Below are positions 43,102 through 51,800 of a stretch of DNA of 64,000 nt, piece by piece. The stretch is from UBA6016 sp964568395. Its GTDB lineage: Bacteria; Campylobacterota; Campylobacteria; Campylobacterales; UBA6016. Position 1 is the stretch's first letter. The number at the start of each line of letters is the position of its first letter. The stretch is from assembly GCA_964568395.1 (NCBI GenBank), contig CAZMPN010000007.1:1-64000 (forward strand), read 5' to 3'. The notes under the pieces are model-generated. The model was given only the letters and a program-made list of their open reading frames with translations. It was not told the DNA's origin and made no database searches. The translations under genes and the position numbers were made by a program.

Positions 43102-43696
43102 TTAGTCGTGAAAAAAACTCATAGAGTTCCGCTCGTTTGTCGGCCCTGTTGAACACAAGCGGGCTCGGGTGGTGTGTTTTGGCTATGAGCAGCGGCCTGT
43201 CGTCGTATGAAATCTCTTTTATCTCGTGCTTTTGAAGCGACTTGAACGCGCTTTGCAGCAGGTCGTCCTCTATTTTTAAAAAAGCTTTTTCGGCGCTTCC
43301 GCCCAGAAGAACTATCATTTTCGGTTTTACGATGCCTATCTCTTCGATAAGCATCTTTGCGCCTATTTTGAGCTCCTGCGCGCTAGGGGTTCTGTTTTTG
43401 ACGCCGCTTTTTGAATATTCTAACGTCCTGAAGCCAAAAGCGTTGCTGATTAGTAGTTTCTCCCTTTTGATATCGGAGGCTTCTATTAGTTTTGCCAGAT
43501 TTTTGCCGGCCGGGCCGCAAAACGGCCTTCCCTCTCTGGCTTCCGTCTCCCCGGGCGCCTCGCCTATCAGCATTATCGCGCCCTCGCAAAAGCCAAAAGC
43601 CCTATCGTACACGATGGAGTCGTCTATAAGCTCGCCATCCAGCCCTTCCAAATATCTCTTTCTGTTTTCGTAAAAATCTAAAAGGGCGGCTTTCAT
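43085..43696 (-). CDS. Uracil-DNA glycosylase superfamily protein
   Basis: 203 aa. Motif A IGEAPGETEAREGRPFCGPAG and the later KTHHPSPLVFN place it in the family 4/5-like UDG superfamily. Only two Cys are present (FGFCEG, PFCGP), so the four-Cys Fe-S site typical of family 4 is missing. Likely removes uracil or related lesions from DNA, but specificity is uncertain. Starts directly at the end of hemC and overlaps the tonB start by 17 nt. Confidence 0.8.
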   Translation of the reverse strand: MKAALLDFYENRKRYLEGLDGELIDDSIVYDRAFGFCEGAIMLIGEAPGETEAREGRPFCGPAGKNLAKLIEASDIKREKLLISNAFGFRTLEYSKSGVKNRTPSAQELKIGAKMLIEEIGIVKPKMIVLLGGSAEKAFLKIEDDLLQSAFKSLQKHEIKEISYDDRPLLIAKTHHPSPLVFNRADKRAELYEFFSRLNEYAN

Positions 43697-44644
43697 CTAT
43701 TTTTTCAGGATCGCTTCGCCCATTTTGCAAGCGTTTGAGAGCAGCTCTCCGGCTCCCTCTTGTAAAAATTCGTTCGCAAGCTCCGTGCCTATGTCCTCAT
43801 AGTCCTCTGCGGACGCCGTGATGCTTTTGCTCATCGATCTGGAGCCGTCGGGCATACCGATGATAGCCATGACCTCTACCGTGTCGCCGTCCAATCTAGC
43901 GTTTACGCCTATAGGCACTTGGCATCCGCCCTCCAGTCTATCGACAAAATCGCGTTCGATCGTCGTTTCTATCATAGAGTCGTCGTCGTTTAATACCGAT
44001 ACTATGTCTATCACTTCGTCGTCGTCTATCGCTTCTATCCCTAGCGCCGCCTGCCCCATCGAAGGGGTCATTACGTCTCTTTCTATCGGCACGGCGTATT
44101 TTACGCCATCTATCAGCCCCAGCCTTTTTATCCCGGCGGTCGCGAGGATAATAGCGTCAAATTCGCCATCTTCCAGCTTCCTGAGCCTCGTGTCGATATT
44201 CCCCCTTAGATCCGTTATCGTAAGGTCTGGACGCACCGCCTTCAGCTGCATCCTTCTTCTTAGGCTCGTCGTTCCCACCACTGCACCCTGAGGCAGTTCT
44301 GCCAAAGAGGCGTATTTGAAGGACAAAAAGCAATCCCTAGGGTCCTCTCTTTTTGTTACGGCCGCAAGCACCAGCCCTTCCGGAAACTTCGTTGGAACGT
44401 CTTTTAGGCTATGCACCGCTATGTGCGAACCCCCGCTTAGCATATCCTCCTCGAGCTCTTTTGTAAAAAGCCCTTTGCCGCCTATTAGGGCTAGCGGGGT
44501 ATCCAGTATCTTATCCCCGGTCGTCTTGATAGGTTTTAGCTCCACGGTAAGACCAGGATGCGCCTTTTCAAGCTCCGCCTTGATGTGGTTTGACTGCCAT
44601 AGGGCGAGTTTCGAGGCTCTTGTCGCGATGATTAGTTTTTTCAT
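43697..44644 (-). CDS. hemC: Porphobilinogen deaminase (hydroxymethylbilane synthase)
   Basis: 315 aa. Polymerises four porphobilinogens in haem synthesis. Conserved KTTGDKILDTPLALIGGKGLFTKELE, SLKDVPT, and the cofactor-attachment Cys in RLEGGCQVPIGVNA. In one run with hemA (47221) and the DsbC-like gene, consistent with haem and cytochrome maturation demand. Overlaps the DsbC-like gene by 4 nt. Confidence 0.95.
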   Translation of the reverse strand: MKKLIIATRASKLALWQSNHIKAELEKAHPGLTVELKPIKTTGDKILDTPLALIGGKGLFTKELEEDMLSGGSHIAVHSLKDVPTKFPEGLVLAAVTKREDPRDCFLSFKYASLAELPQGAVVGTTSLRRRMQLKAVRPDLTITDLRGNIDTRLRKLEDGEFDAIILATAGIKRLGLIDGVKYAVPIERDVMTPSMGQAALGIEAIDDDEVIDIVSVLNDDDSMIETTIERDFVDRLEGGCQVPIGVNARLDGDTVEVMAIIGMPDGSRSMSKSITASAEDYEDIGTELANEFLQEGAGELLSNACKMGEAILKK

Positions 44645-45489
44645 TTTGAAAGCTCTTTTATTAGTTGGTTTATTTTGGATTTGTTCGAGTCGAGTTCGCC
44701 GTTTACGTATACGGTAGGCGTGCCTCTGATGAGGATTTTGTACGCTTTTTGTATCTCTTCCTCATACTCTTTTACGGTCTCTTTGGCGTTCATATCGCTT
44801 TTTTGCACTTTTACGCCAAGTTCGGACGATAGTTTTGAGGCTATCTTCTCTTCATTGGTTTCGTTTGGCTCTACTTCCGTCTTGTATAGCTTCGTCAAAA
44901 ACTCGGCTTTGTTTTTTATTTTGCTTCTTAACGCCATTTCGGCCTTTACGATGTACTCCGATGAAGGATGTATCGTTAGAAGCGGGAAGGAGTAGTGGTA
45001 GAGCGCCAGTTTCGTCGGATTCTTTGCGGCTGCGGCTATGATATCCGGCACCATATCCCTGCAAAAAGGGCAGAGCGGATCGCTAAACACCAACACTTTC
45101 GTCTTCGCGTCCTTGCTCCCCGCTATCAGATGCTCCGCATCGTAATAAGAAGCGTCAGGTTTTGGCCTGAAGGTCTCCTTTAGCGTTTTGCCGCTCTTTA
45201 GGTTTACGAGCTCGTCCGCCATGACGTCGCCTTTGACGAATACCATATCCGCGGCTTTTATCGTCTGTTTCTTACCCTCTTTGTCTATCGTGAACTCTAT
45301 CAGTATCGTAGCCGCTTCCCATCCGGCGTATCCGCTTAGACTCTCCCTGGATAGTACTTTTACGGATTTTATCGTCGCCTGCTTTGAGTTTTTGTAAAGC
45401 GATAATTTATAATCCTCTATCTCCTTGTTGGTCGCGCCAAATACGGCAAGGCATGAGAGCGCCGTTAGAAGCAGGGCTCTTTTTAGCAT
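44641..45489 (-). CDS. Periplasmic thioredoxin-fold (DsbC/DsbG-like) protein
   Basis: 282 aa. Signal peptide ending VFGA, an N-terminal domain of about 110 residues, then the thioredoxin fold with active site DPLCPFCRDM (CPFC) and cis-Pro loop RGTPTVYVNG. An N-terminal domain plus a DsbA-like inserted helical segment resembles disulfide isomerase or oxidase proteins. Likely acts on disulfides of exported proteins, possibly apocytochromes. Overlaps proS start-end by 7 nt. Confidence 0.8.
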   Translation of the reverse strand: MLKRALLLTALSCLAVFGATNKEIEDYKLSLYKNSKQATIKSVKVLSRESLSGYAGWEAATILIEFTIDKEGKKQTIKAADMVFVKGDVMADELVNLKSGKTLKETFRPKPDASYYDAEHLIAGSKDAKTKVLVFSDPLCPFCRDMVPDIIAAAAKNPTKLALYHYSFPLLTIHPSSEYIVKAEMALRSKIKNKAEFLTKLYKTEVEPNETNEEKIASKLSSELGVKVQKSDMNAKETVKEYEEEIQKAYKILIRGTPTVYVNGELDSNKSKINQLIKELSK

Positions 45490-47216
45490 TTCAGGTCTCC
45501 CTTCACTCTTTTTATGAGTTCGTCTTTTGCGTTTTCATAGGAGAACGGCTCTTTTGTCAGCGTTCTTCTGTTTACTATCTCTACGCCGCCCTCCGCGATA
45601 TTCTTCCCTACGATTAGCGCGTAAGGGAAGCCTATCAGTTCGAAATCCGCCATCTTGTGGCCATATCTCTCGTCCCTATCGTCCAAGATTACTCTGACCC
45701 CCGCGTTTTTTAGCTCTTCGTATATTTTTGATGCCGCCTCAAACTGCGTGGCGTCCTTGACGTTGGAGACTATTATATCCACTTGGTATGGCGCTATGGA
45801 TGACGGCAGTATGCACCCTTTTTCGTCCGAGTTTTGCTCTATGACTGCCGATATCAGGCGGCTTACGCCTATGCCGTACGTCCCCATGATGAAAGGCTGG
45901 GTTTTGCCGTTTTTATCCAAAAATTTCGCCCCCATAGGCTCCGAGTATCTAGTCCTAAGCTGGAAGATGTGTCCAGCCTCTATGCCTTTCGCATAAGATA
46001 GGTCTGCGCCGCATTTAGGGCATGCGTCCCCTTCCTCCACCAGCACCAGGTCTTTAACTCTCTCGATAGGAGCCTTTACGCTTACGCCCTTGACGTGGTA
46101 GTCGGTTTTGTTCGCGCCAGTTATCATATCGTTTCTATCAAGCAGCTCGGAGTCCACGAAATATTCGCACTCTACGCCCAGCCCGACATATCCTAGGGCT
46201 ATGTTTTTGTCTGGATATCTCTCTTTGACGCCCGCTTCGTCTATGTCTAGAAGAACTAGAGCGCCGGATGCGTTTAGCGCCTTCGTCTCTTCCAGTTCGT
46301 CGTCTCCGGCTATGAAGAAAACTATCGGAGCGTTTCTCTTGGCGTCCTCGTAGATAGCCTCTTTTACGACCGCCTTTACGAATCTGCCCGCTTCGACGCC
46401 AAAGAAGCTGGATAGCTCGACTATCGTCTTTGTGTTTGGCGTATACACCTCTTCGCTCTCGGCCGCATCCAGCCTCACCCTTTTTTTCGGCTTTCTCTTT
46501 GCGGCCTCCACGTTTGCGCCGTATTCGCAAGATTTACAGATGGCAAGCGTATCCTCGCCGGCGTTCGCGAGCACCATAAACTCTTTGCTCCCGCTGCCGC
46601 CTATCGCTCCGCTGTCGGCTTCTACGACTTTAAAATCAAGCTCCATGCGTCTAAATATTTTTTTGTAAGTCTCTTCCATCAAGTGGAACTCTCTCATCAT
46701 ATCCTCTTCGGACTCATGGAAAGAGTAGCCGTCTTTCATGACGAATTCGCGACCTCTTAGAAGCCCGAATCTAGGCCTTACCTCGTCTCTGAATTTTAGT
46801 TTTATCTGATAGATGTTCATCGGCAGCTGGCGATAGCTCGTTATCTTGGATTTCGCCAATTCTACCATCAGCTCTTCGCAAGTAGGCGATAAAACGAATT
46901 TTTGCCCTTTCCTGTCATCGATTCTAAGAAGCTCTTTGCCGTATTTTTCGGCTCTGCCCGATTTTTGCCATAGCTCTTCGGGGCAGACGAACGCAAGGTC
47001 TACCTCTATGCATCCGGCGTTGTTTAGCTCTTCCTTGATGATGTTTTGGATGTTATCAAGCATCATTTTGCCAAGCGGCAGGAAGTCGTAGATGCCGCTG
47101 GCGATTTGAAGCACGAAGCCGCCTCTTGTCAGATACTCCTGACTTCGCAGCCCCTGCTCGTCGCCCTCTATTTTATAGTCTTTTATCGTATTTATAAGGG
47201 TTCTAGAAAATTTCAT
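45483..47216 (-). CDS. proS: Prolyl-tRNA synthetase
   Basis: 577 aa, bacterial type with an inserted editing domain (about residues 230-390). Class II motifs: motif 2 FRDEVRPRFGLLRGREFVMKDGYSFH (read in parts) and motif 3 GTYGIGVSRLI; anticodon-binding C-domain with VILDDRDERYGHKMADFELIG. Charges tRNA-Pro. Starts 4 nt after hemA; the proS-hemA-prenyl synthase order matches Campylobacter. Confidence 0.96.
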   Translation of the reverse strand: MKFSRTLINTIKDYKIEGDEQGLRSQEYLTRGGFVLQIASGIYDFLPLGKMMLDNIQNIIKEELNNAGCIEVDLAFVCPEELWQKSGRAEKYGKELLRIDDRKGQKFVLSPTCEELMVELAKSKITSYRQLPMNIYQIKLKFRDEVRPRFGLLRGREFVMKDGYSFHESEEDMMREFHLMEETYKKIFRRMELDFKVVEADSGAIGGSGSKEFMVLANAGEDTLAICKSCEYGANVEAAKRKPKKRVRLDAAESEEVYTPNTKTIVELSSFFGVEAGRFVKAVVKEAIYEDAKRNAPIVFFIAGDDELEETKALNASGALVLLDIDEAGVKERYPDKNIALGYVGLGVECEYFVDSELLDRNDMITGANKTDYHVKGVSVKAPIERVKDLVLVEEGDACPKCGADLSYAKGIEAGHIFQLRTRYSEPMGAKFLDKNGKTQPFIMGTYGIGVSRLISAVIEQNSDEKGCILPSSIAPYQVDIIVSNVKDATQFEAASKIYEELKNAGVRVILDDRDERYGHKMADFELIGFPYALIVGKNIAEGGVEIVNRRTLTKEPFSYENAKDELIKRVKGDLKC

Positions 47217-47220
47217 CGTT

Positions 47221-48525
47221 TTATTGTCCTTTTGCTTCGTCTTCTTGGTATGTGCATTTATGCGTACCCTTTAGTTTCGCCTCGTCGGATAGGTTGTGCA
47301 GGTATTTGAGGGACTCTACCACGTCTTCGAGTTTTGGGCTGTTGGCGAGCGCCTTTAGGTTTACCGTAGGGTCGTGCATAAACTTCTTAAACGCGCTGTG
47401 CAGGAGCTTTGTTATCTCCTCCTCTTGTTCCGGTGCGAAAAACCCTTTTTTGACGGCGTTTTTTATCTCTTTTTCGGCTATCTGCTGCGCTTTTTCGCGA
47501 AGCTCCTTGATGATAGGGTCGACGCTAAGCGTGTTTATCCATCTGAAAAACTCCATCGTGTAGCTGCTGACTATACCGTAAGCTATCCTTGCCTCTTCGG
47601 CGCGCAGCATCTGGTTTTGCTCGACTATGTCCTTGAGGTCGTCTACGGTTACTACGTCTATATTCTCAAACCCGCTTATTTCGATGTCGCGCGGCACCGA
47701 TATATCAAACCAGTATCTGTGGAAATCCCTCTTTTCCACCATATCGTTTTCTATTATAGGATAGTCCGCTCCGGTGGCGGAGAATAGAAGGGTGTGTTCG
47801 TTGATTAGGCGCGAAACATCAGAAAATTCTGCGCCGCTAGCCCCACACCCAAGCTCTAGCGCCATCTTGTCGGCTTTTTGGCGGCTACGGCTTACCAAGA
47901 TGACGTTTGCGCCGTTGGCTAGAAGGTATTTGCAGGTGATTTCGCCCATCTCCCCGGTGCCTATGACGACGCCTGTCTGCCCCTCTAGGGTGCCGAGCAT
48001 CTTTTTCGCCTTATCTACCGCGACGCTGGCGACGGAGACCGGTTTTTTTGCTATTTCGGTCTGGTTTCTGACTTCGGCCGCGCATTTGAAAGCGTATTGC
48101 ATAAGGCGCGATAGCTTGTTTGCGCAAAATCCGCGTTCATGTGCGAATTTGAGCGCGTCCTTGATCTGTCCGGCTATCTGCGTTTCGCCTATTACTACGC
48201 TGTCAAGAGAGCTGGTGACGGCAAAAAGGTGATGGACGGCGCCCTCGTTTTCAAATACGTCGGCTCTCTCTTCGAGCTCATTCCTGTCCAGTCCGGAGTG
48301 TTTTTGGAGCATCTCGAAAGCGGCGTCTGCGGCGCACTCCGTATCGCTGGTGCTGACTAGTATCTCCACCCTGTTGCATGTGGACACTATCACCGCCTCC
48401 GATATCGAATTGCTGCTTGTCAGCTCCCTTAGGGCGTTTTCTTTTGAGATATCGGTGAACGCAAGCTTTTCCCTGACGGCTATGTCGCTGTTTTTGTGAG
48501 AAAAGCTTACTGTCAAATAGTGCAT
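47221..48525 (-). CDS. hemA: Glutamyl-tRNA reductase
   Basis: 434 aa. First committed step of the C5 haem pathway. The catalytic Cys is in STCNRVEILVST, with FAVTSSLDSVVIGETQIAGQ, NADPH site GVVIGTGEMGEI and a C-terminal dimerisation helix. Length is typical. Nine nt downstream of the prenyl synthase. Confidence 0.96.
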   Translation of the reverse strand: MHYLTVSFSHKNSDIAVREKLAFTDISKENALRELTSSNSISEAVIVSTCNRVEILVSTSDTECAADAAFEMLQKHSGLDRNELEERADVFENEGAVHHLFAVTSSLDSVVIGETQIAGQIKDALKFAHERGFCANKLSRLMQYAFKCAAEVRNQTEIAKKPVSVASVAVDKAKKMLGTLEGQTGVVIGTGEMGEITCKYLLANGANVILVSRSRQKADKMALELGCGASGAEFSDVSRLINEHTLLFSATGADYPIIENDMVEKRDFHRYWFDISVPRDIEISGFENIDVVTVDDLKDIVEQNQMLRAEEARIAYGIVSSYTMEFFRWINTLSVDPIIKELREKAQQIAEKEIKNAVKKGFFAPEQEEEITKLLHSAFKKFMHDPTVNLKALANSPKLEDVVESLKYLHNLSDEAKLKGTHKCTYQEDEAKGQ

Positions 48526-48534
48526 CGAACGCCT

Positions 48535-49443
48535 TTAGAAAAGTCTATTTAGTTGGTTTTTTGCTATTTCTGCGAGAGAGTTTTTGAGCCCCTCGTCTAT
48601 ATCGGAAGCGTATAACGCGGCTATCCCTTCCTCGGTTATTTTTTTCGCGCTTTTGAGGGAGTACTCTATCGAGCCGTGTTTTTTAAATTCGTCGCCGAGC
48701 CTTTCCGTTTCCGCCGCCGATAGCTCTTTTTTGTATATTCCGTCCAAAAAGCCCTTTGTCGCGTCATCCCCGTTTTTATATAGATGCATATAGGCTATCG
48801 TGGTCTTACCCTCTTTAAAATCGCTAAAAGGCGTCTTCCCTAGGCTCTTCTCGTCAGCCGTTATATCCAGTATGTCGTCTATTATCTGGAAGGCGACCCC
48901 CATGTTTTTTGCGTATACCTCTACGCCTTTGTGGTCTATGCCCTCCAGCATCGCCGCCGCTACCGCCGCCGCCTCTATAAGCGAACCCGTTTTTTTATAG
49001 AGCATCTCTATGTATCTCTCTTCGTCGGTGTTTAGCTCTTTGGACATCTCTACGTCTTCTAGTTCGCCGAGGCTGAGAAGGGTGACGGCGTTCGATATTT
49101 TGTAGGCTATCTCGGAAGGAAACGACACAAGCTTGGAGAAAGCCTTCGAGTATAGTATGTCGCCCAGCATAACGGCGGTTTTGTCGCCATCCGTTGCGTT
49201 GACAGTCGGCTTTTGGCGTCTTAATAGGGAGGCGTCTATTACGTCGTCGTGCAGAAGGCTCGCTATATGTATCAGCTCTACTATCGCCGCAAGCTCGAAT
49301 ATGCGCTCGTTTTGGCTGATCTTTAGCATAAGCCTAGGGCGTAGCATCTTCCCGCCGCTGACCTGCGAAAAAAGCGCCTTTACGCTTTCGCTGCCCAGCT
49401 CCGCTACAATTTCGTCTAATTTTGCCGTTACTTTCTCAAGCAC
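48535..49443 (-). CDS. ispB: Polyprenyl (octaprenyl-type) diphosphate synthase
   Basis: 302 aa. Trans-prenyltransferase that makes the quinone side chain. First Asp-rich motif LHDDVIDAS with GGKMLRPRL upstream, second motif DDILDIT, and KEGKTTIAYMHL. Fits long-chain synthase length, although product length is set by residues that cannot be judged here. Ties into the menaquinone pathway with MqnE. Abuts the exported-protein gene. Confidence 0.88.
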   Translation of the reverse strand: MLEKVTAKLDEIVAELGSESVKALFSQVSGGKMLRPRLMLKISQNERIFELAAIVELIHIASLLHDDVIDASLLRRQKPTVNATDGDKTAVMLGDILYSKAFSKLVSFPSEIAYKISNAVTLLSLGELEDVEMSKELNTDEERYIEMLYKKTGSLIEAAAVAAAMLEGIDHKGVEVYAKNMGVAFQIIDDILDITADEKSLGKTPFSDFKEGKTTIAYMHLYKNGDDATKGFLDGIYKKELSAAETERLGDEFKKHGSIEYSLKSAKKITEEGIAALYASDIDEGLKNSLAEIAKNQLNRLF

Positions 49444-49872
49444 TCACTCTGCCTTTGGTAAAACTCTTTCCGCCTGCACGGATCTTTTGTCGTCTTTTAT
49501 AAATACGGATAGCTTCGCCTTTTTTGTCTTGGCGTCGAAATCTTTGAATACGATAAGGGCGTAAGGCTTGTATAAAGCGTTTTCGGCCCGGTTTTTCAAT
49601 ACAATTTTGAAGCTGTTTAGCTTGTGGTCTTTGTATAGTATGTTTTGGTAAGGAAACTTCTCTAGTTTGTAGAGCATCACTAGACCGTCGTTTATAAAAA
49701 GCGTCCAGCGGAAATCTAGCGTATAGAGTTTGTTGTCTATAGCTATTTGATAGCGTGCCGTCTGGTCTTTTTTGAGCTCTACCTCGTCTTTGAAATTCCA
49801 CGACAAAGCTTCTTCGTCCGCCCCGAATAGAAGCGAACAAAATAGCATTATTGCCGTAACGGCTCTATTCAT
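49444..49872 (-). CDS. Exported hypothetical protein
   Basis: 142 aa. Signal peptide (MNRAVTAIMLFCSLLFGA), then a beta-rich domain with alternating basic patches (YQIAIDNKLYTLDFRWTLFINDGLVMLYK). Position between the prenyl synthase and the DUF2018 gene matches a conserved Campylobacter exported protein of unknown role. Overlaps DUF2018 by 8 nt. Confidence 0.75.
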   Translation of the reverse strand: MNRAVTAIMLFCSLLFGADEEALSWNFKDEVELKKDQTARYQIAIDNKLYTLDFRWTLFINDGLVMLYKLEKFPYQNILYKDHKLNSFKIVLKNRAENALYKPYALIVFKDFDAKTKKAKLSVFIKDDKRSVQAERVLPKAE

Positions 49873-50137
49873 TCTTGCTGACTATGTCCGCCGTTAGCGT
49901 AAGGGCTAGCGAGTTAACGTGCTGGTTTACTTCGTCCTGGTTTTCAAAGATAAAACTCTTGATTTCGGCTTCAGTTACCCCTTTTTGCTCCAAGAGCATC
50001 TCGGTAGCCGCCACTCTTGCGAGGAAACTCTCCATCTCTACTTCTACAAGGTTTTGATTTGCGTTTTGCAGTACTTCAAGCAGTTTTTTCAGTACCGAAC
50101 CGCCAAAAATAATATCATCCAGATCTAGACCTTGCAT
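49865..50137 (-). CDS. DUF2018-family protein
   Basis: 90 aa, all-helical. MQGLDLDDIIFGGSVLKKLLEVL and FLARVAATEMLLEQKGVTEAEI are as in the DUF2018 family of Campylobacterota, whose role is unknown. First gene of the long run down to tonB. A TATAAT on the minus strand (plus 50169-50174) lies about 32 nt upstream. Confidence 0.8.
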   Translation of the reverse strand: MQGLDLDDIIFGGSVLKKLLEVLQNANQNLVEVEMESFLARVAATEMLLEQKGVTEAEIKSFIFENQDEVNQHVNSLALTLTADIVSKNE

Positions 50138-50159
50138 AACTTACCACCTATTTTTTGTC

Positions 50160-50277
50160 TGAATTTTGATTATAACACTAAAAAGGTTTTAAAAAAATGA
50201 GCTTTGCGCTCTTTATTAGCATAATTAAAGTAAACTCGTTTATTGACAATTTTTTACACTACGGGTAAACGGCGAAT
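50160..50277. promoter_or_regulatory. Divergent promoter region DUF2018 operon / cheV
   Basis: Minus-strand TATAAT at 50169-50174 serves the DUF2018-to-tonB operon. The same spot reads TTTTGATTATAAC on the plus strand. Further right, TTGACA (50243-50248) may contribute to cheV expression, though no good -10 follows. Confidence 0.45.
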
Positions 50278-51213
50278 ATGAACTCAATAGACAGAATGAC
50301 GGCCCTCCATAAAAACAACGAGGTGCAATATCTTTGCTTTAGACTCGAAGAGGGCGGCGAGCTTTTTGCGGTCAACGTCTTTAAGGTCCAGGAGATTATC
50401 AAGTACGATAAGCAGCCGACCCTTATCGGGCACGAGGAGGGCGCTCTGCTGGAAGGGCTTATCACCGTCAGGGATATGACCGTTCCTTTGGTGGATATGA
50501 AAAAATGGTTTAGCTATCACATCGGCAAATCGGAAGACCTGAGGCACGCCGGGCTAGACCCTAAAAATTCGCAAGTGATGCTGTGCGACTTCTCCGGCGT
50601 TTTCGTCGGTATTAGGATATATAAGGCGGACAGGATACTCACAAAAAGATGGGACGAGATATTCCCGTCGATGGCGATGGGCGCCGAGTCCGACAAAAAG
50701 ATCAATAACCATACCTATTATATAGACGGCTCTCTCGTGCAGATAGTCGACATCGAGAAGATGATATCGGAGGTCTTTCCGTTTTTGGAGGAAGAGGTCA
50801 AAGCTGCGGTTTTGGAAACCGGAAACATAGATACGAACAAGTTTTTATTGATAGCCGAAGATTCGGTGGTGGCTACCAGGGTGCTAAAAGACGTATTGAC
50901 GAAGATAGGCGTCAAACACAGATTTTTCGATAACGGCAGAAAACTTATCGAGTTTATAGAGAACAACGAAGACGAAATGCAAAGATGCGGTCTTATCATT
51001 ACGGATCTAGAGATGCCGGAAGTATCGGGATTCGAGGTCATAAAAAGGATCAAAGGCAAGCCGTCTTTGGAGAAGATACCGATAGCGGTCAACTCCTCCA
51101 TGAGCGGAGATTCGAATAGAAATATGGCGCTCTCGCTAGGAGCCGACCACTTTATGCAAAAGACCAGTCCGACGGAGATTTCGGATCTCGTGAATAAATA
51201 TTTCGGGAGATAA
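50278..51213 (+). CDS. cheV: Chemotaxis coupling-receiver protein CheV
   Basis: 311 aa. N-terminal CheW-like domain (FAVNVFKVQEIIKY; LITVRDMTVPLVDM) and C-terminal response-regulator receiver (LLIAEDSVVATRVLK, phospho-acceptor Asp in LIITDLEMPEVSGFEVIKRI, then Ser/Lys sites). Couples chemoreceptors to CheA and tunes adaptation. Stands alone with its own promoter. The YajG-like lipoprotein gene begins 2 nt later. Confidence 0.93.
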   Translation: MNSIDRMTALHKNNEVQYLCFRLEEGGELFAVNVFKVQEIIKYDKQPTLIGHEEGALLEGLITVRDMTVPLVDMKKWFSYHIGKSEDLRHAGLDPKNSQVMLCDFSGVFVGIRIYKADRILTKRWDEIFPSMAMGAESDKKINNHTYYIDGSLVQIVDIEKMISEVFPFLEEEVKAAVLETGNIDTNKFLLIAEDSVVATRVLKDVLTKIGVKHRFFDNGRKLIEFIENNEDEMQRCGLIITDLEMPEVSGFEVIKRIKGKPSLEKIPIAVNSSMSGDSNRNMALSLGADHFMQKTSPTEISDLVNKYFGR

Positions 51214-51215
51214 AT

Positions 51216-51800
51216 ATGAGAATTTTAGCCGTTTTATCGGTTGCCGCGGCAGCTATCTTAATCGGCGGCTGCTCTTTTAAAAGCGCTAACATAGAATTTT
51301 CCGAGCAGGTATCTATATATATGGGTGAAAAAGCCTATACGAAAGCGTTTTTGGAAGGCGTAAAGGACGATAGGGCGGACAAAAGCGTTTTGGGTGCCGT
51401 CAGAAGCAAAGACGGAGAGCTTCTAAGCACAATAACCACTTCGCAGGATATGGCGAAATGGTTTGGGGCGGCGTTTGAAAAAGAGATGAGGGCGGCCGGC
51501 TTTACTCCCGTATCAAAGCCTGAAGATGCGGATTTGTCGTATCTGTTTACTATCAAAAGTCTAAGCGCGGATTATACGCAAGGGCAGCTGTCGGGCAAAA
51601 ACCTAAGGCTTCAGCTTCTTTTGGAGGTGAAGATTTCAAACAAGTACGGCGTAGTAACCAAAAACTACAAATATGACGAGCAAAAATGGAGCAAGCCGCT
51701 ATTTGAAAGCGAAGCTATCAAAAAAGAGCTTGAGCCTTTCGTCAGACAAAGCATAGCCGATACCGTAAAAAGCCTAGCCTCCGGTATTAACGTCAAATAG
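51216..51800 (+). CDS. YajG-like lipoprotein
   Basis: 194 aa. Lipobox IGGCS (C19), then a beta-alpha fold with DDRADKSVLGAVRSKDGELL, FGAAFEKEMRAAGF and LRLQLLLEVKISN, as in the YajG family of outer-membrane lipoproteins of unknown function. Follows cheV by 2 nt and overlaps the convergent flgS end by 8 nt. Confidence 0.75.
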   Translation: MRILAVLSVAAAAILIGGCSFKSANIEFSEQVSIYMGEKAYTKAFLEGVKDDRADKSVLGAVRSKDGELLSTITTSQDMAKWFGAAFEKEMRAAGFTPVSKPEDADLSYLFTIKSLSADYTQGQLSGKNLRLQLLLEVKISNKYGVVTKNYKYDEQKWSKPLFESEAIKKELEPFVRQSIADTVKSLASGINVK

